Positions 15,255-25,103 are shown, counted from the stretch's first letter. The stretch is DNA of 64,000 bases from Aestuarierythrobacter sp037968495 (GCA_037968495.1 JBBKVP010000001.1:23712-87711); one strand, 5' to 3'. The notes: a model not told the origin generated them from the letters alone. Translations and numbers: made by a program.

Positions 15255-17927
15255 TTATGCAGCGAGCTTGCGCAGTACGTACTGCAGGATACCGCCGTTG
15301 CGATAGTAATCCATCTCATTCGCAGTATCGATCCGGCACTTCGCATTGAAGGTAAAGGTCGTGCCATCGGCGCGGGTTACTTCGACTTCGATATCTTGGC
15401 TCGGCGTCAGATCGTTCAGGCCTTTGATCGTGAAGCTGCAGTCGCCGTCGAGGCCCAGCGTTTCACGGGTGTCCCCGTCATTGAACTGAAGCGGAAGCAC
15501 GCCCATGCCGATCAGGTTCGAACGGTGGATCCGCTCGTAGCTTTCGACGATCACTGCGCGCACGCCCAGCAGGATTGTACCCTTGGCAGCCCAGTCACGG
15601 CTGGAGCCGGTGCCATATTCCTTGCCGCCGATCACGACCAGCGGGGTGCCATCGGCTTTATGCTTCATGGCCGCATCGTAAATGGCCATTTGCTCGCCAT
15701 TATACTTGGTCACACCGCCTTCGACGCCGGGAACCATTTCGTTCTTGATGCGGATGTTAGCAAAGGTGCCGCGCATCATCACTTCGTGGTTGCCACGGCG
15801 CGAGCCGTAGGAATTGAAGTCGGCCTTCGCGACCTGGTTCGACTTGAGATACGCGCCTGCAGGCGAGTCTTCCTTGATCGAACCGGCGGGCGAAATGTGG
15901 TCTGTGGTGACCGAATCGCCCAGAACTGCGAGCGGCTTCGCGCCGACGATATCCTGAACCGGTTCTGGTTCCATGCCCATGCCTTCGAAGTATGGCGGGT
16001 TGGCGACATAGGTGCTGCCCGGTCGCCACTGATATGTGTCGCTGCCGGTTACATCGATTGCCTGCCAATGCTCGTCGCCTTCATAAACATTGGCATAGCG
16101 GGCTTCGAACATGCCGCGGTCGATCGAGCTCATCCGCAGTTCGTTGATTTCCGCGTTGGTGGGCCAAATGTCCTTCAGATAGACGTCCACGCCGTCTTGA
16201 TCCTGACCGATTGGTGTGTCGACCATATCGGTCGTGACCGTGCCGCGAAGGGCATAGGCCACAACCAGCGGCGGCGATGCGAGAAAGTTTGCCTGCACAT
16301 CCGGCGACACGCGGCCTTCGAAATTCCGGTTACCTGACAGGACCGACGCGGCGACTATGTTATGGGCATTGATTGCCTTGCTGATCGGCGGAGCGAGCGG
16401 CCCCGAGTTACCGATGCAGGTGGTGCAACCATAGCCGACCAGATCGAAGCCGATGGCGTCGAGATGTTCCTGCAGGCCGGCCTTTACCAGGTAGTCGGTG
16501 ACGACCTGTGACCCCGGTGCAAGGCTGGTCTTGACCCAAGGCTTCGGTAGCATGCCGCGTTCGTGCGCCTTTTTGGCGACGAGGCCGGCAGCAATCAGAA
16601 CGTCCGGGTTGGAAGTGTTGGTGCAGCTGGTGATGGCCGCGATCACAACGTCGCCGTCGCCAATGTCGTGGTCCTTGCCTTCAACGGCAACGCGCTCCGG
16701 CGCATCCTTTTTGAACACTTTGCTGAGATCGGAATTGAACAATTCGTCTACGTCAGGCAGCGCCACCTTATCTTGCGGGCGCTTCGGACCGGCGAGTGAA
16801 GGGACCACGCTGGAAATATCTAGGTCGAGCGTGTCTGAGAACACAGGCTCATTTTCCGGCGTGAACCACATGCCTTGTTCCTTGGCATAGGCTTCGACCA
16901 GTGCGAGCTGGCTTTCTTCGCGGCCCGTGAGGCGCAGATATTCGAGCGTCTTGTCATCAATGCCGAAAAAGCCGCAAGTTGCGCCATATTCGGGCGCCAT
17001 ATTGGCAATTGTCGCACGGTCCGCGAGGCTGAGCGAAGAAACGCCGGGGCCGTAAAATTCGACGAAGCTGCCGACAACGCCGACTTCGCGGAGCATCTGG
17101 ACGCATGTGAGAACAAGGTCAGTGGCGGTAACGCCTTCGGCCATCGCGCCGGTCAGCTTGAAGCCGACAACTTTCGGCAGCAGCATGGAAATCGGCTGGC
17201 CGAGCATGGCTGCTTCGGCTTCGATCCCGCCAACACCCCAGCCCAAAATGCCAAGGCCGTTGATCATGGTGGTGTGGCTGTCTGTGCCAACGCAGGTGTC
17301 GGGATAGGCAACCATCGTGCCGTTCTGGTCTTCGCTCGCCCACACGCAGCGGCCAATGTTTTCTAGGTTCACCTGATGGCAAATCCCGGTGCCGGGAGGA
17401 ACTGCACTAAAGTTATTGAGGCTCTTGGAGCCCCACTTCAGGAAGTCATAGCGTTCGGCGTTGCGCTGATATTCCATTGCCATATTGTGTTCGAAAGCCT
17501 TGGGGTGGCCGAACTCGTCGACCATGACCGAGTGATCGATCACGAGATGCACAGGAACCTGCGGATTGATCTTTGACGTATCACCGCCAAGTTTTGCAAT
17601 CGCATCGCGCATCGCGGCAAGGTCAACCACGCAGGGGACACCGGTGAAATCCTGCAGCAGGACGCGGCCCGGACGGTACTGGATCTCGTCGCCGGTCGTG
17701 GGGTTCTTCTGCCAGTCGGCGATCTTCTGGATATCGTTTTGCGAAACCGTGAAGCCTTCGTCTTCGAAGCGCAGCAGGTTTTCCAGCAGCACCTTCATGC
17801 TAAAAGGCAGACGGCTGATATCGCCGATTGTCGCTGCAGCCTTGGCGAGCGAATAATAGGCGTAATCCTTGCCCTCTACCGTCATTGTGCTGCGGGTAGA
17901 GAGCGTGTCCTTGCCGACCTGTGTCAT
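15255..17927 (-). CDS. acnA: Aconitate hydratase A
   Basis: Iron-sulfur enzyme interconverting citrate and isocitrate in the TCA cycle. The ATG at 17927 gives 890 residues, the standard AcnA/IRP1-type length; an upstream extension to 18062 would add 45 unlike residues. Cluster ligands are visible in SCTNTSNPDV and GCTTCIGNSGPL, and the N-terminus has SMKVLLENLLR. The C-terminal swivel domain contains GSSRDWAAKG and ESYERIHRSNLIGMGVLPLQF (seen as YERIHRSNLIGMGVLPL). Single gene with its own terminator. The 143-nt upstream gap shows no obvious operator. Confidence 0.98.
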   Translation of the reverse strand: MTQVGKDTLSTRSTMTVEGKDYAYYSLAKAAATIGDISRLPFSMKVLLENLLRFEDEGFTVSQNDIQKIADWQKNPTTGDEIQYRPGRVLLQDFTGVPCVVDLAAMRDAIAKLGGDTSKINPQVPVHLVIDHSVMVDEFGHPKAFEHNMAMEYQRNAERYDFLKWGSKSLNNFSAVPPGTGICHQVNLENIGRCVWASEDQNGTMVAYPDTCVGTDSHTTMINGLGILGWGVGGIEAEAAMLGQPISMLLPKVVGFKLTGAMAEGVTATDLVLTCVQMLREVGVVGSFVEFYGPGVSSLSLADRATIANMAPEYGATCGFFGIDDKTLEYLRLTGREESQLALVEAYAKEQGMWFTPENEPVFSDTLDLDISSVVPSLAGPKRPQDKVALPDVDELFNSDLSKVFKKDAPERVAVEGKDHDIGDGDVVIAAITSCTNTSNPDVLIAAGLVAKKAHERGMLPKPWVKTSLAPGSQVVTDYLVKAGLQEHLDAIGFDLVGYGCTTCIGNSGPLAPPISKAINAHNIVAASVLSGNRNFEGRVSPDVQANFLASPPLVVAYALRGTVTTDMVDTPIGQDQDGVDVYLKDIWPTNAEINELRMSSIDRGMFEARYANVYEGDEHWQAIDVTGSDTYQWRPGSTYVANPPYFEGMGMEPEPVQDIVGAKPLAVLGDSVTTDHISPAGSIKEDSPAGAYLKSNQVAKADFNSYGSRRGNHEVMMRGTFANIRIKNEMVPGVEGGVTKYNGEQMAIYDAAMKHKADGTPLVVIGGKEYGTGSSRDWAAKGTILLGVRAVIVESYERIHRSNLIGMGVLPLQFNDGDTRETLGLDGDCSFTIKGLNDLTPSQDIEVEVTRADGTTFTFNAKCRIDTANEMDYYRNGGILQYVLRKLAA

Positions 17928-18070
17928 GGAGGTAGTTCCTTTCAGTTTTTGTGGCGCTCGTACCTGCCTGAATATGCAGGGAGCAATCTGCCACCGCACC
18001 TGCGCGGAAGAGCGCGTCAGGTCAAGAGTGGGAAGTCCGTAAGAGGCCAGAAATTGGGCCAAAAACCGCT

Positions 18071-18964
18071 CTAAAGTGCGGTTTGTTCGGTGCGTTTGCG
18101 CGCGGCTATCCAGCAGCCAATGACTATCAGGACAGTACCCGCAATTGTCGGTACCGTTACCGCTTCTTCAAAAAACAGCCATCCGAACAATGCAGCCCAT
18201 AGGAATCCGCTATATTCCAGCGGCACCAGCAGCTGCGCCTCTGCACGGGCATAGGCCCAGGTAATCGCCAGCGCGCCAAAAATTGTCAGGACAGCTGCCG
18301 CACCGATATTTGCCAGTGCGTCGGTTCCGGGCAGCGTGAAAAACCACGGCGCGAAGATGGCTAGAATCACCGCAGCAACCCCGCTGTGAAAGACCGTCGC
18401 TTCGATGGGGCTGGAAACCAGCGCCTGTTTGCGAATGACAATGAAGTTACACGCGTAGAGAACAGCCGAGAAGAGAATGGCCGCGAGGCCTAGCAATGTA
18501 TTGTCGCCATAACTCTCTCCGCCAATCCGTCCACCAACGATTACGCCCGTCCCAGCAAGCCCCAGCACGGATGCTACAATTGCTTTGCGCGAAATGATTT
18601 CCCCTAGAAAAATGGCAGCGAGATAGAGCGCGATCAGCGGCGCGATGAAGGATATGGCGATTGCTTCTGCTATCGGGAGCTTGGTCAGCGCATAGAAGAA
18701 GCTGAGAGCCATGAAGGCCGAGATGGTACCTCTAAGCAGGTGAAGCTTCAGCACCGGAACTTTCGGCCAGCGGCCGCCTAGGCCGAGCCAAACCGGTACT
18801 ATGATCCCCGAAGCAATGAGAGAGCGAAGCAACGTCGCGCTATAGGCGCCCGCAATCAGTGCGCCGCTTTTCATAAATGCGTCCATCAACGAAAGGCAGG
18901 CAACCCCGAGAAAAGCAGATGTGACCGGCATCAACGGGTTGTCGCGGATGGAAGATGGTAGCAT
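18071..18964 (-). CDS. EamA/DMT-family transporter
   Basis: A 297-residue inner membrane protein with ten hydrophobic helices arranged as two EamA repeats, the drug/metabolite transporter fold. The first repeat holds SAFMALSFFYALTKLPIAEAIAISFIAPL, typical of this family in short pieces (FYALTKLPIAEA, SFIAPLIALYLA); the second repeat begins near LLGLAAILFSAVLYA. AGGGGGG precedes the ATG. The C-terminus is basic and cytosolic. Substrate cannot be deduced. Confidence 0.9.
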   Translation of the reverse strand: MLPSSIRDNPLMPVTSAFLGVACLSLMDAFMKSGALIAGAYSATLLRSLIASGIIVPVWLGLGGRWPKVPVLKLHLLRGTISAFMALSFFYALTKLPIAEAIAISFIAPLIALYLAAIFLGEIISRKAIVASVLGLAGTGVIVGGRIGGESYGDNTLLGLAAILFSAVLYACNFIVIRKQALVSSPIEATVFHSGVAAVILAIFAPWFFTLPGTDALANIGAAAVLTIFGALAITWAYARAEAQLLVPLEYSGFLWAALFGWLFFEEAVTVPTIAGTVLIVIGCWIAARKRTEQTAL

Positions 18965-19139
18965 TCTGCCCCCCTAGGTGCCGAAAATGTTCCCGTCACG
19001 TCCATAAAACTGGTGAGGTTCATCCTCCAGTCAGCCCAAAAACTTGATGGATGGAGTTAATTGGCGGTATATTGATCGTCAGCTGCCCGATGTGCAATCT
19101 GCTGCAGGTCCGGGGCTTTTCAATTCAAGGGTGCATTAG

Positions 19140-20489
19140 ATGTCGCGTAACTACCTTCAGAAACTGGCGCTTGGTGCTGCTGCTTTGGTGAGTCCAGCGG
19201 GACTTGCTGCTCAGGATACCCGTGCGCCTGCCGATCTTTTGCCGACCCGCGATGTGCCTGCCCAGCTTGCTGAACCTTTAGTGCAAGAAACCACTGAAAC
19301 TGTTCAATCGACCTTTGCCGACGTGCAGAATTGGTCTGGTCCTCAGCTTGAGGCTTTGCTCGCCTATATCGAAAATATCGATGCGGAGGGACTGAACCCC
19401 GCCGATTATGAGCCAGAAGTGCTTCGTGCGGCGATGGCAACCGGCACCGCCGGTGAAGTGAACGCTGCCGCCAGCACCAGCTTCGGCTGGCTGGTTGAGG
19501 ATTTGCGCGATGGGCGCACACCGATGAGCGCGCGCAAGCAGTGGTTCGTGGTCGATCCTGACGCAGATGTGATGCCGACCAACGCGCTGATGGCTCGCGC
19601 GCTGCTGACGAATGACGTTGCCAGAGTGCTGGAAGGGCTCAACCCGACCCATCCTGATTATGCCCGTTTGAAGACCGAGCTAGCCACGTCCACGGGACCA
19701 AAGCGTATTGCGAAAATCCGCGCGAATATGGACCGCTGGCGCTGGTTGGCGCAGGATCTCGGCCCGCAATATCTGATCACGAATGTGCCAGAATATCAGC
19801 TGCGACTGACGGTCAACGACAAGATCATTCGCACCTACAAGACCATCGTCGGCAAGCCGGGCCTCACCGCGACACCGCAATTGGCCGAGACTGTAGAAGG
19901 CGTGGTTTTCAACCCGACCTGGACGGTTCCGCAGTCAATCGTAAAGGGCGAAGGTCTTGGCAATAAAGTGCTGAGCAACCCGGCATGGGCTCGCCGCGCC
20001 GGATATACTGCGACCAAGGGCGCCAATGGCTGGATTTCCGTCGTGCAACAGCCTGGTCCGGGCAACTCATTGGGCCGGATGAAGCTCGATATGCCCAACC
20101 GCCATGCGATCTTCTTACATGACACGCCGTCACGCGGATTGTTCAACAATACAAATCGCGCACTCAGCCATGGCTGTATCCGCACCGAACGTGCGCTGGA
20201 GCTGGCGATTACGGTTTCGATCCTTGGCGGTGCTGCAGATGCTGACGAAGCTGTCGAGATTTCGACCTCGGGCAAATATACGCGCGTGCCTGTGAAGAAG
20301 ACCATGCCGGTCTACATCACCTATTTCACGATGGCTCAGGACATTGACGGCAATCTTTCGACATTCTCGGACATTTATGACCGTGATACGCCAGTTCTTG
20401 CCAGCTTCGAAAAGCCGCGTGAGATCAACCGCCCACGCGTGACCAGCGAAGAGGCCGTCGAGATCATTGACGATCTGCGCGACACCTGA
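19140..20489 (+). CDS. L,D-transpeptidase, YcbB/LdtD type
   Basis: Periplasmic enzyme that makes 3-3 crosslinks in peptidoglycan. The 449-residue precursor has a signal peptide (cleavage likely after AGLAAQ). The central part RWRWLAQDLGPQYLITNVPEYQL is characteristic of the YcbB subfamily, and the catalytic motif is SHGCIR with Cys346 (NRALSHGCIRTE). HDTP, 22 residues before, is the conserved histidine region. There is no recognisable separate peptidoglycan-binding domain, only a helical N-terminal region. It faces another L,D-transpeptidase, with 18 nt between the stops. Confidence 0.93.
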   Translation: MSRNYLQKLALGAAALVSPAGLAAQDTRAPADLLPTRDVPAQLAEPLVQETTETVQSTFADVQNWSGPQLEALLAYIENIDAEGLNPADYEPEVLRAAMATGTAGEVNAAASTSFGWLVEDLRDGRTPMSARKQWFVVDPDADVMPTNALMARALLTNDVARVLEGLNPTHPDYARLKTELATSTGPKRIAKIRANMDRWRWLAQDLGPQYLITNVPEYQLRLTVNDKIIRTYKTIVGKPGLTATPQLAETVEGVVFNPTWTVPQSIVKGEGLGNKVLSNPAWARRAGYTATKGANGWISVVQQPGPGNSLGRMKLDMPNRHAIFLHDTPSRGLFNNTNRALSHGCIRTERALELAITVSILGGAADADEAVEISTSGKYTRVPVKKTMPVYITYFTMAQDIDGNLSTFSDIYDRDTPVLASFEKPREINRPRVTSEEAVEIIDDLRDT

Positions 20490-20507
20490 TTCGCTTTGAT
20501 TTAAGGC

Positions 20508-21236
20508 TTAAAGCCCGGGCGGAAGAATGCCGCCAATGCGCGGCTCGCCGTCCTGTTCTTGCATTCTGATGGGCGGAGGCGGCGGTGTGACTATGCTGCC
20601 GTCTTCAGCCAAACCCAGCTTGTCAGCATAGATCAGCCGTCCGCCTGACAGGTTCCAAAGCGCCTCGCGGAAGTTTTCTGGACCCATGGCGAAACAGCCG
20701 TTGGAACGGCCAAGCCGGCCCCATCTGTCGACATGGCCTCGCGTTGCGTAATTGGCCGCATGTGCCACAATCAGGCGGTCGAGCGCGGCACTGTTGTCAG
20801 GGTTCAAACCGCCAAGCCGGATCGAGGTGCCATAACGGCCCTTATACCATTCCCAAGTCACATAGGCGCCGCGGCTGGTCGCGTTTGAGCCAAATGTGTT
20901 GGAGAAATTGTTGAGCCAGCCATCATGTTCGGGGTCCGACCCGGTACCGTGGCTCACCAAAAATGAACGGATTTCGTTCTTCTCAAGATTGACGAAATGA
21001 AACCGCTCTTTGGATGAGTGGACACCGAAGTCGGCGATCCCGACCAGATCCTTGCGCCAGATAGCATCGCCAGCCTTTTCAATCTCGCGTTTGGCGATTT
21101 CGAACAGCTTTGCGTCGCGGACCCCGTAGCTCTTCGCCTGAGCGAATGCTCGGACGGGCAGGGCTAAGCCTGCACTGAGCACTAGCGCGCCTTTGATTAT
21201 GCTGCGGCGGGGGAGAGTGGTCACTTTTTCAATCAT
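20508..21236 (-). CDS. Murein L,D-transpeptidase catalytic domain family protein (Tat-exported)
   Basis: A 242-residue protein of the second L,D-transpeptidase-like family (YkuD_2 type). The N-terminus RRSIIKGALVLSAGLALPVRAFA has the twin-arginine layout, so export by Tat is likely. The catalytic region reads RGHVDRWGRLGRSNGCFAMGP: the S-x-G-C core is kept but the neighbouring residues differ from the SHGC form. A proline run (TPPPPPIR) precedes the end. It may act in peptidoglycan remodelling; substrate unknown. Confidence 0.88.
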   Translation of the reverse strand: MIEKVTTLPRRSIIKGALVLSAGLALPVRAFAQAKSYGVRDAKLFEIAKREIEKAGDAIWRKDLVGIADFGVHSSKERFHFVNLEKNEIRSFLVSHGTGSDPEHDGWLNNFSNTFGSNATSRGAYVTWEWYKGRYGTSIRLGGLNPDNSAALDRLIVAHAANYATRGHVDRWGRLGRSNGCFAMGPENFREALWNLSGGRLIYADKLGLAEDGSIVTPPPPPIRMQEQDGEPRIGGILPPGL

Positions 21237-21311
21237 CCATCATGCCATATCATGTGCCACCTGTTCTAAGTCTGAACGCCTATGCCTGCAAGTCGAACGG
21301 TGAGGGGCAAA

Positions 21312-21905
21312 TTAGGTGCCAAGGGTCATCTTGTCGCCTTCGACACGCATACCGCCGACCTGTTTCAAGAAGGATTGGCCCAGCAGCGAAACATCAAGCC
21401 CCTCGGGAATGATCACTGCATCGACATTGCTGGCCTGCAAATCGCCAATCCTGACAGACGCGAGCGTGACATTCGTCCCCATAACAGTGCCGCTAGCCCC
21501 GCGTCCGATAGGGCGAATATCATATTCGTCCCAGTCGAGACCCATGTCGCGGGCATCGTCGCCGGTCAGGGCTATGATGCTTGCCCCAGTATCAACCATC
21601 ACACGAAAATCGCGTGAGTCTATCGTTGCGGTGGCATAGAAATGGCCATCGCGCTCGCGGGATAGGATATGGTCCGACCGGCCCGACGAACTGCCGCCAG
21701 CTTCTCTAACCCGCGCACCGTTGCGAGTGAGCATGCGCTTGTTTGATGTTGACTCAGCCCCCCAATCGGCACCGCCGCCATATGTTTTGGTGGGTTGAGC
21801 CTCCGGAGCCGACTGTTGACCGGGCGCGGGCGCACTGGAAACTGCCCAGACCATCGGTCCAAGCACTAACAGAGCGATAAACGCTGTGGGCACAGGTTTG
21901 AGCAT
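21312..21905 (-). CDS. Retropepsin-like aspartic protease, TIGR02281/clan AA type
   Basis: A 197-residue protein with one N-terminal membrane helix (residues 8-24), a linker, and a single retropepsin-like domain: DGHFYATATIDSRDFRVMVDTGAS carries the catalytic Asp in VDTGAS, and LDVSLLGQSFLKQVGGMRVEGDKM closes the fold. One domain per chain means it should dimerise, as retroviral proteases do. These anchored clan AA proteins are common in alphaproteobacteria with unknown targets. No neighbour hints at its substrate. Confidence 0.88.
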   Translation of the reverse strand: MLKPVPTAFIALLVLGPMVWAVSSAPAPGQQSAPEAQPTKTYGGGADWGAESTSNKRMLTRNGARVREAGGSSSGRSDHILSRERDGHFYATATIDSRDFRVMVDTGASIIALTGDDARDMGLDWDEYDIRPIGRGASGTVMGTNVTLASVRIGDLQASNVDAVIIPEGLDVSLLGQSFLKQVGGMRVEGDKMTLGT

Positions 21906-22014
21906 CGCCCGGATATTACCCCACCCAGTTTAACACGGGGTAAAGTCTGGCGTGGAGGGCATTTTGGCGGAGAAAAGATTGCGTCGGCTCCATTACATCT
22001 ACTTCTGAGCACTC

Positions 22015-22506
22015 TCAGGGTAGCAGATAGGCTGCCAGCTCTTCAAAAATAGCATCTTCCCTGCGGCTGGCAGCATTCCGCCACGTTCCGGCAGTATCCG
22101 CGTTTAGAAGGGTTCCGGCTGGTGACAGGATCAGCACCGTTGGCGTTCCGACGACTTCTTCGATCCCGAAACGCTGTGCGATCTCAAGGTTTCTGCCCTT
22201 ATCGCCTTGGGGGTTGCCGACATCGACATAGGCCGTCTCAAACCGCTCGGCGAGCATTGCCTGAAAGCGCGGTGTTTCTATCCAACCAGCAAAGGCGCGG
22301 CTGTCGTGGCACCAGTTTGCGCCCAGCACGACCAGAACGTTGCGGCCCTTTACAGTGGCTCGTTCCAGCGCAGCATCGACGTCAGCGCTCGCATCACTTT
22401 CGGCACTGTATATGCTTGCTTCAGGATGGGCGCTCGGTGCCGAACCTGCTGTGCAGCCACCGAGCGCTAGAGCGGCTAACAGTAGGCTAAAACCAAGGGC
22501 CTTCAT
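22015..22506 (-). CDS. Thioredoxin-fold lipoprotein with a single active-site cysteine
   Basis: A 163-residue lipoprotein (lipobox LGGC, Cys18) with a thioredoxin-like fold: VLVVLGANWCHDSRAFAGW in the active-site position and the cis-proline region VVGTPTVLILSPAG. The usual CxxC is replaced by CHDS, leaving one cysteine, so a disulfide reductase cycle is unlikely; roles such as monothiol chemistry or binding are possible. The ATG overlaps the stop of the upstream FAD oxidoreductase gene, indicating coupled synthesis. Confidence 0.85.
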   Translation of the reverse strand: MKALGFSLLLAALALGGCTAGSAPSAHPEASIYSAESDASADVDAALERATVKGRNVLVVLGANWCHDSRAFAGWIETPRFQAMLAERFETAYVDVGNPQGDKGRNLEIAQRFGIEEVVGTPTVLILSPAGTLLNADTAGTWRNAASRREDAIFEELAAYLLP

Positions 22507-23954
22507 CGCGGCTGATGTTCTGCTTTGGCTGCAGCTGCGAGGCGTTGAAGGCCGGGCATTCCAACCGCGATAGCTTCCTGAAATCCGCCCATGACGGCCA
22601 GTTTTGGGCTGCCTTCCGCCATCAGCTTGGCGACTGTCGAACCGGTCGGGTCAAGCCTGATCTTTGCGAGCCATGCGCTGATCTTGGGGTTCTGAGACCA
22701 TGCGCCCCGGTTCATGAAGTTGATCAACATGCCGAGAGGATATGTGTTAGGCGTATCGGTCAGAGGTGAAGGCGTGCCGAGTGCATTCTTGGTTTCGTCA
22801 TCATCGAAATGGACCTCCAGAAATGCGCTGATCGCCGCGCTCAAAGTCACCAGCGGCACATGCAGCGGCTGCAAAGTGATCATATCGCCGCGAAACTGCG
22901 GGCCGTGCACGCGGTCTTCGCTAAATGGAACCGCGGTAGCGGTGCAATCTATAAACAGAGCGTCGTCTGGCACGGTTTCTTCGCAGTCTGCGAAGATCAT
23001 CTTGCCCGGTTCGATTGCGGAAACGCGGCCTTGGCGGATAACGTTTTTGATCTGGCGTAGCAGATCGACCTCGCCTTCGGAGATCGTGGCGTAATGAAAC
23101 ATCTCCGGCTTCACGTCCGGATCGATTCGCAACATGTAACCGTCGCGGCCAAGGATTTCGAACATTTCATCGCCGGTTTCAGCTTTCGATGCTGCCTTGA
23201 GCTGGGCGATCTGGTTTTCGACAACAGCCTCGAAGAAATCGGGGCCGGGCTGGGTATAGGTGCGGTTGATCAACCAGGAATCGCGCGGGCGAACCCATGA
23301 GATGTTGTCCGGATCGACGCCGGCCTCTAGCAGCCAGACGCCCGCATCCATCGCGGTTTTACCAGCACCGACGATAACATAGTGGCTCGGCAAATCATCG
23401 CTGCGCATCCATAAGTCGGGAAGCTCACCGGGGATCACCAACGGCGTGCCTTCAGCGACGGCATATTGGCGCGTATGCGTGGCGGGTACCGAAGTTTTGT
23501 AGAATGTCCCGTCTACTACCTTGCGGCGGATTTTGGCCTTGGTTTCTTTGCCTGACAGGATCGACTTGAAGGTGCCGACCATGTCGTCATCCTTGCCCAG
23601 ATATTCCGAAAGCGGATGATAGCTCACCCGTCCGCTCGGCAAGAAGTGGCGGTTCATCAAATGCGAGAAATAGGCTGAAACCTCGGTACCGCTAGCAAGC
23701 GGAAACAGGCCCTTGTTCGGCCCGTGATCGTCCACGACATCATCGCCGAAACCCATCGAATTGACGCCGTAGAACGCCGAGGGCTGGTGCAGCGCAACGA
23801 AAGAGTACGCGTCATTCCAATGCCCGCCCGGCTTTGCATGCAGGTCCACAATCGTCACGTGACAATCGGGGTCTTCTTCCAGCAGCGTATCAACAAAGGC
23901 GAGACCTACAGCGCCAGCACCGATAACCAGATAGTCGGTTTCCATTGTGGACAT
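22503..23954 (-). CDS. FAD/NAD(P)-binding oxidoreductase, monooxygenase-like
   Basis: A 483-residue flavoprotein. The first Rossmann motif is YLVIGAGAVGLAFVDTLL at the N-terminus and a second dinucleotide site is YVIVGAGKTAMDAGVWLLEAG near residue 175, the two-site layout of flavin monooxygenase-like enzymes. No membrane segment. AGGAG stands 7 nt before the ATG. It is coupled by ATGA to the thioredoxin-like lipoprotein and follows ispG with a 21-nt gap, so the three may be one transcript. The substrate is unknown. Confidence 0.87.
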   Translation of the reverse strand: MSTMETDYLVIGAGAVGLAFVDTLLEEDPDCHVTIVDLHAKPGGHWNDAYSFVALHQPSAFYGVNSMGFGDDVVDDHGPNKGLFPLASGTEVSAYFSHLMNRHFLPSGRVSYHPLSEYLGKDDDMVGTFKSILSGKETKAKIRRKVVDGTFYKTSVPATHTRQYAVAEGTPLVIPGELPDLWMRSDDLPSHYVIVGAGKTAMDAGVWLLEAGVDPDNISWVRPRDSWLINRTYTQPGPDFFEAVVENQIAQLKAASKAETGDEMFEILGRDGYMLRIDPDVKPEMFHYATISEGEVDLLRQIKNVIRQGRVSAIEPGKMIFADCEETVPDDALFIDCTATAVPFSEDRVHGPQFRGDMITLQPLHVPLVTLSAAISAFLEVHFDDDETKNALGTPSPLTDTPNTYPLGMLINFMNRGAWSQNPKISAWLAKIRLDPTGSTVAKLMAEGSPKLAVMGGFQEAIAVGMPGLQRLAAAAKAEHQPR

Positions 23955-23975
23955 GCGGTTCTCCTAAAAATGCTC

Positions 23976-25103
23976 TTACTCTGCAGCGACAGCCAGAACT
24001 TCGGCTTCTGCATCCAATTCTGCTGCTTTGGCTTCGACCAAACTGACGATGTGATCAAGCATATCGGCGCTTTCGACTGTGTGGTCGGTCACGCCGGACA
24101 GGTACACCATGTGCTTGCCGTTGCCGCCGCCAGTTAGGCCAATGTCGGTTTCGCGGGCCTCGCCGGGGCCGTTGACGACGCAGCCAAGGACCGAAAGCGA
24201 GAGCGGGGTTTTGATATGGCTCAGGCGTTCTTCGAGCGCTTGCACGGTGCGGATCACGTCGAAGCCCTGCCGTGCGCAGCTGGGGCAGGATACCACGCGA
24301 ACGCCTCGCGTTCTAAGGCCCAGCGATTTGAGGATTTCGAAGCCGACGCGAACTTCTTCTTCCGGCTCTGCCGAGAGCGATACGCGGATCGTGTCGCCGA
24401 TCCCGGCCCACAGCATATTGCCCATGCCGATGGAGCTTTTCACTGTACCGCCTATCAGACCGCCTGCCTCGGTAATGCCGAGGTGGAGCGGGCAGTCGAC
24501 AGCATCTGCCAGCTGCATATAGGCGCTGACGGCGAGGAACACGTCGCTGGCTTTCACCGCGACCTTATATTCGTGGAAATCGTGGTCCTGCAGCAGCTTG
24601 ATATGATCGAGCGCGCTTTCAACCAGCGCCTCGGGGCATGGCTCACCGTATTTTTCGAGCAAGCCTTTCTCGAGGCTACCGGCATTCACACCGATACGGA
24701 TCGCGCAGCCATTGGCCTTCGCGGCGCGGACGACTTCGGCAACGCGTTCAGATGAACCAATGTTGCCCGGATTGATCCGGAGGCAGGCAGCACCGGCATC
24801 AGCGGCCTCTAGCGCGCGTTTGTAATGGAAGTGGATGTCGGCCACCAACGGAACCCGCGCGGCCTTTACGATCTTGCCCAAGGCTGCGGTGCTTTCCGTG
24901 TCCGGGCAGGATACCCGGATGATGTCTGCGCCAGCATCTTCACAGCGGCGGATCTGGTCGATGGTTGCAACCGCATCCGACGTCAAAGTGTTGGTCATAG
25001 TTTGCACGGTAATCGGGGCATCGCCGCCAACCGGGACTGCGCCAACCATGATCTGCCGGCTTTTGCGGCGATCAATATCGCGCCAAGGTCTGATAGAGGT
25101 CAT
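23976..25103 (-). CDS. ispG: 4-hydroxy-3-methylbut-2-en-1-yl diphosphate synthase (IspG/GcpE)
   Basis: Iron-sulfur enzyme of the MEP isoprenoid pathway, reducing MEcPP to HMBPP. The 375 residues start with the MVGAVPVGGDAPITVQTMTNT-type opening (seen as VGGDAPITVQTMTN). The [4Fe-4S] ligands are in SCPSCARQGFD and CVVNGPGEA, close to the C-terminus. The length fits the bacterial two-domain form. A GGGGGG stretch directly precedes the ATG. Complete and ordinary. Confidence 0.98.
   Translation of the reverse strand: MTSIRPWRDIDRRKSRQIMVGAVPVGGDAPITVQTMTNTLTSDAVATIDQIRRCEDAGADIIRVSCPDTESTAALGKIVKAARVPLVADIHFHYKRALEAADAGAACLRINPGNIGSSERVAEVVRAAKANGCAIRIGVNAGSLEKGLLEKYGEPCPEALVESALDHIKLLQDHDFHEYKVAVKASDVFLAVSAYMQLADAVDCPLHLGITEAGGLIGGTVKSSIGMGNMLWAGIGDTIRVSLSAEPEEEVRVGFEILKSLGLRTRGVRVVSCPSCARQGFDVIRTVQALEERLSHIKTPLSLSVLGCVVNGPGEARETDIGLTGGGNGKHMVYLSGVTDHTVESADMLDHIVSLVEAKAAELDAEAEVLAVAAE

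Noticed and set aside
15240..16337. Plus-strand frame of 365 codons
   Set aside because: Lies opposite acnA, whose frame has all catalytic motifs; no ribosome site or family-like sequence.
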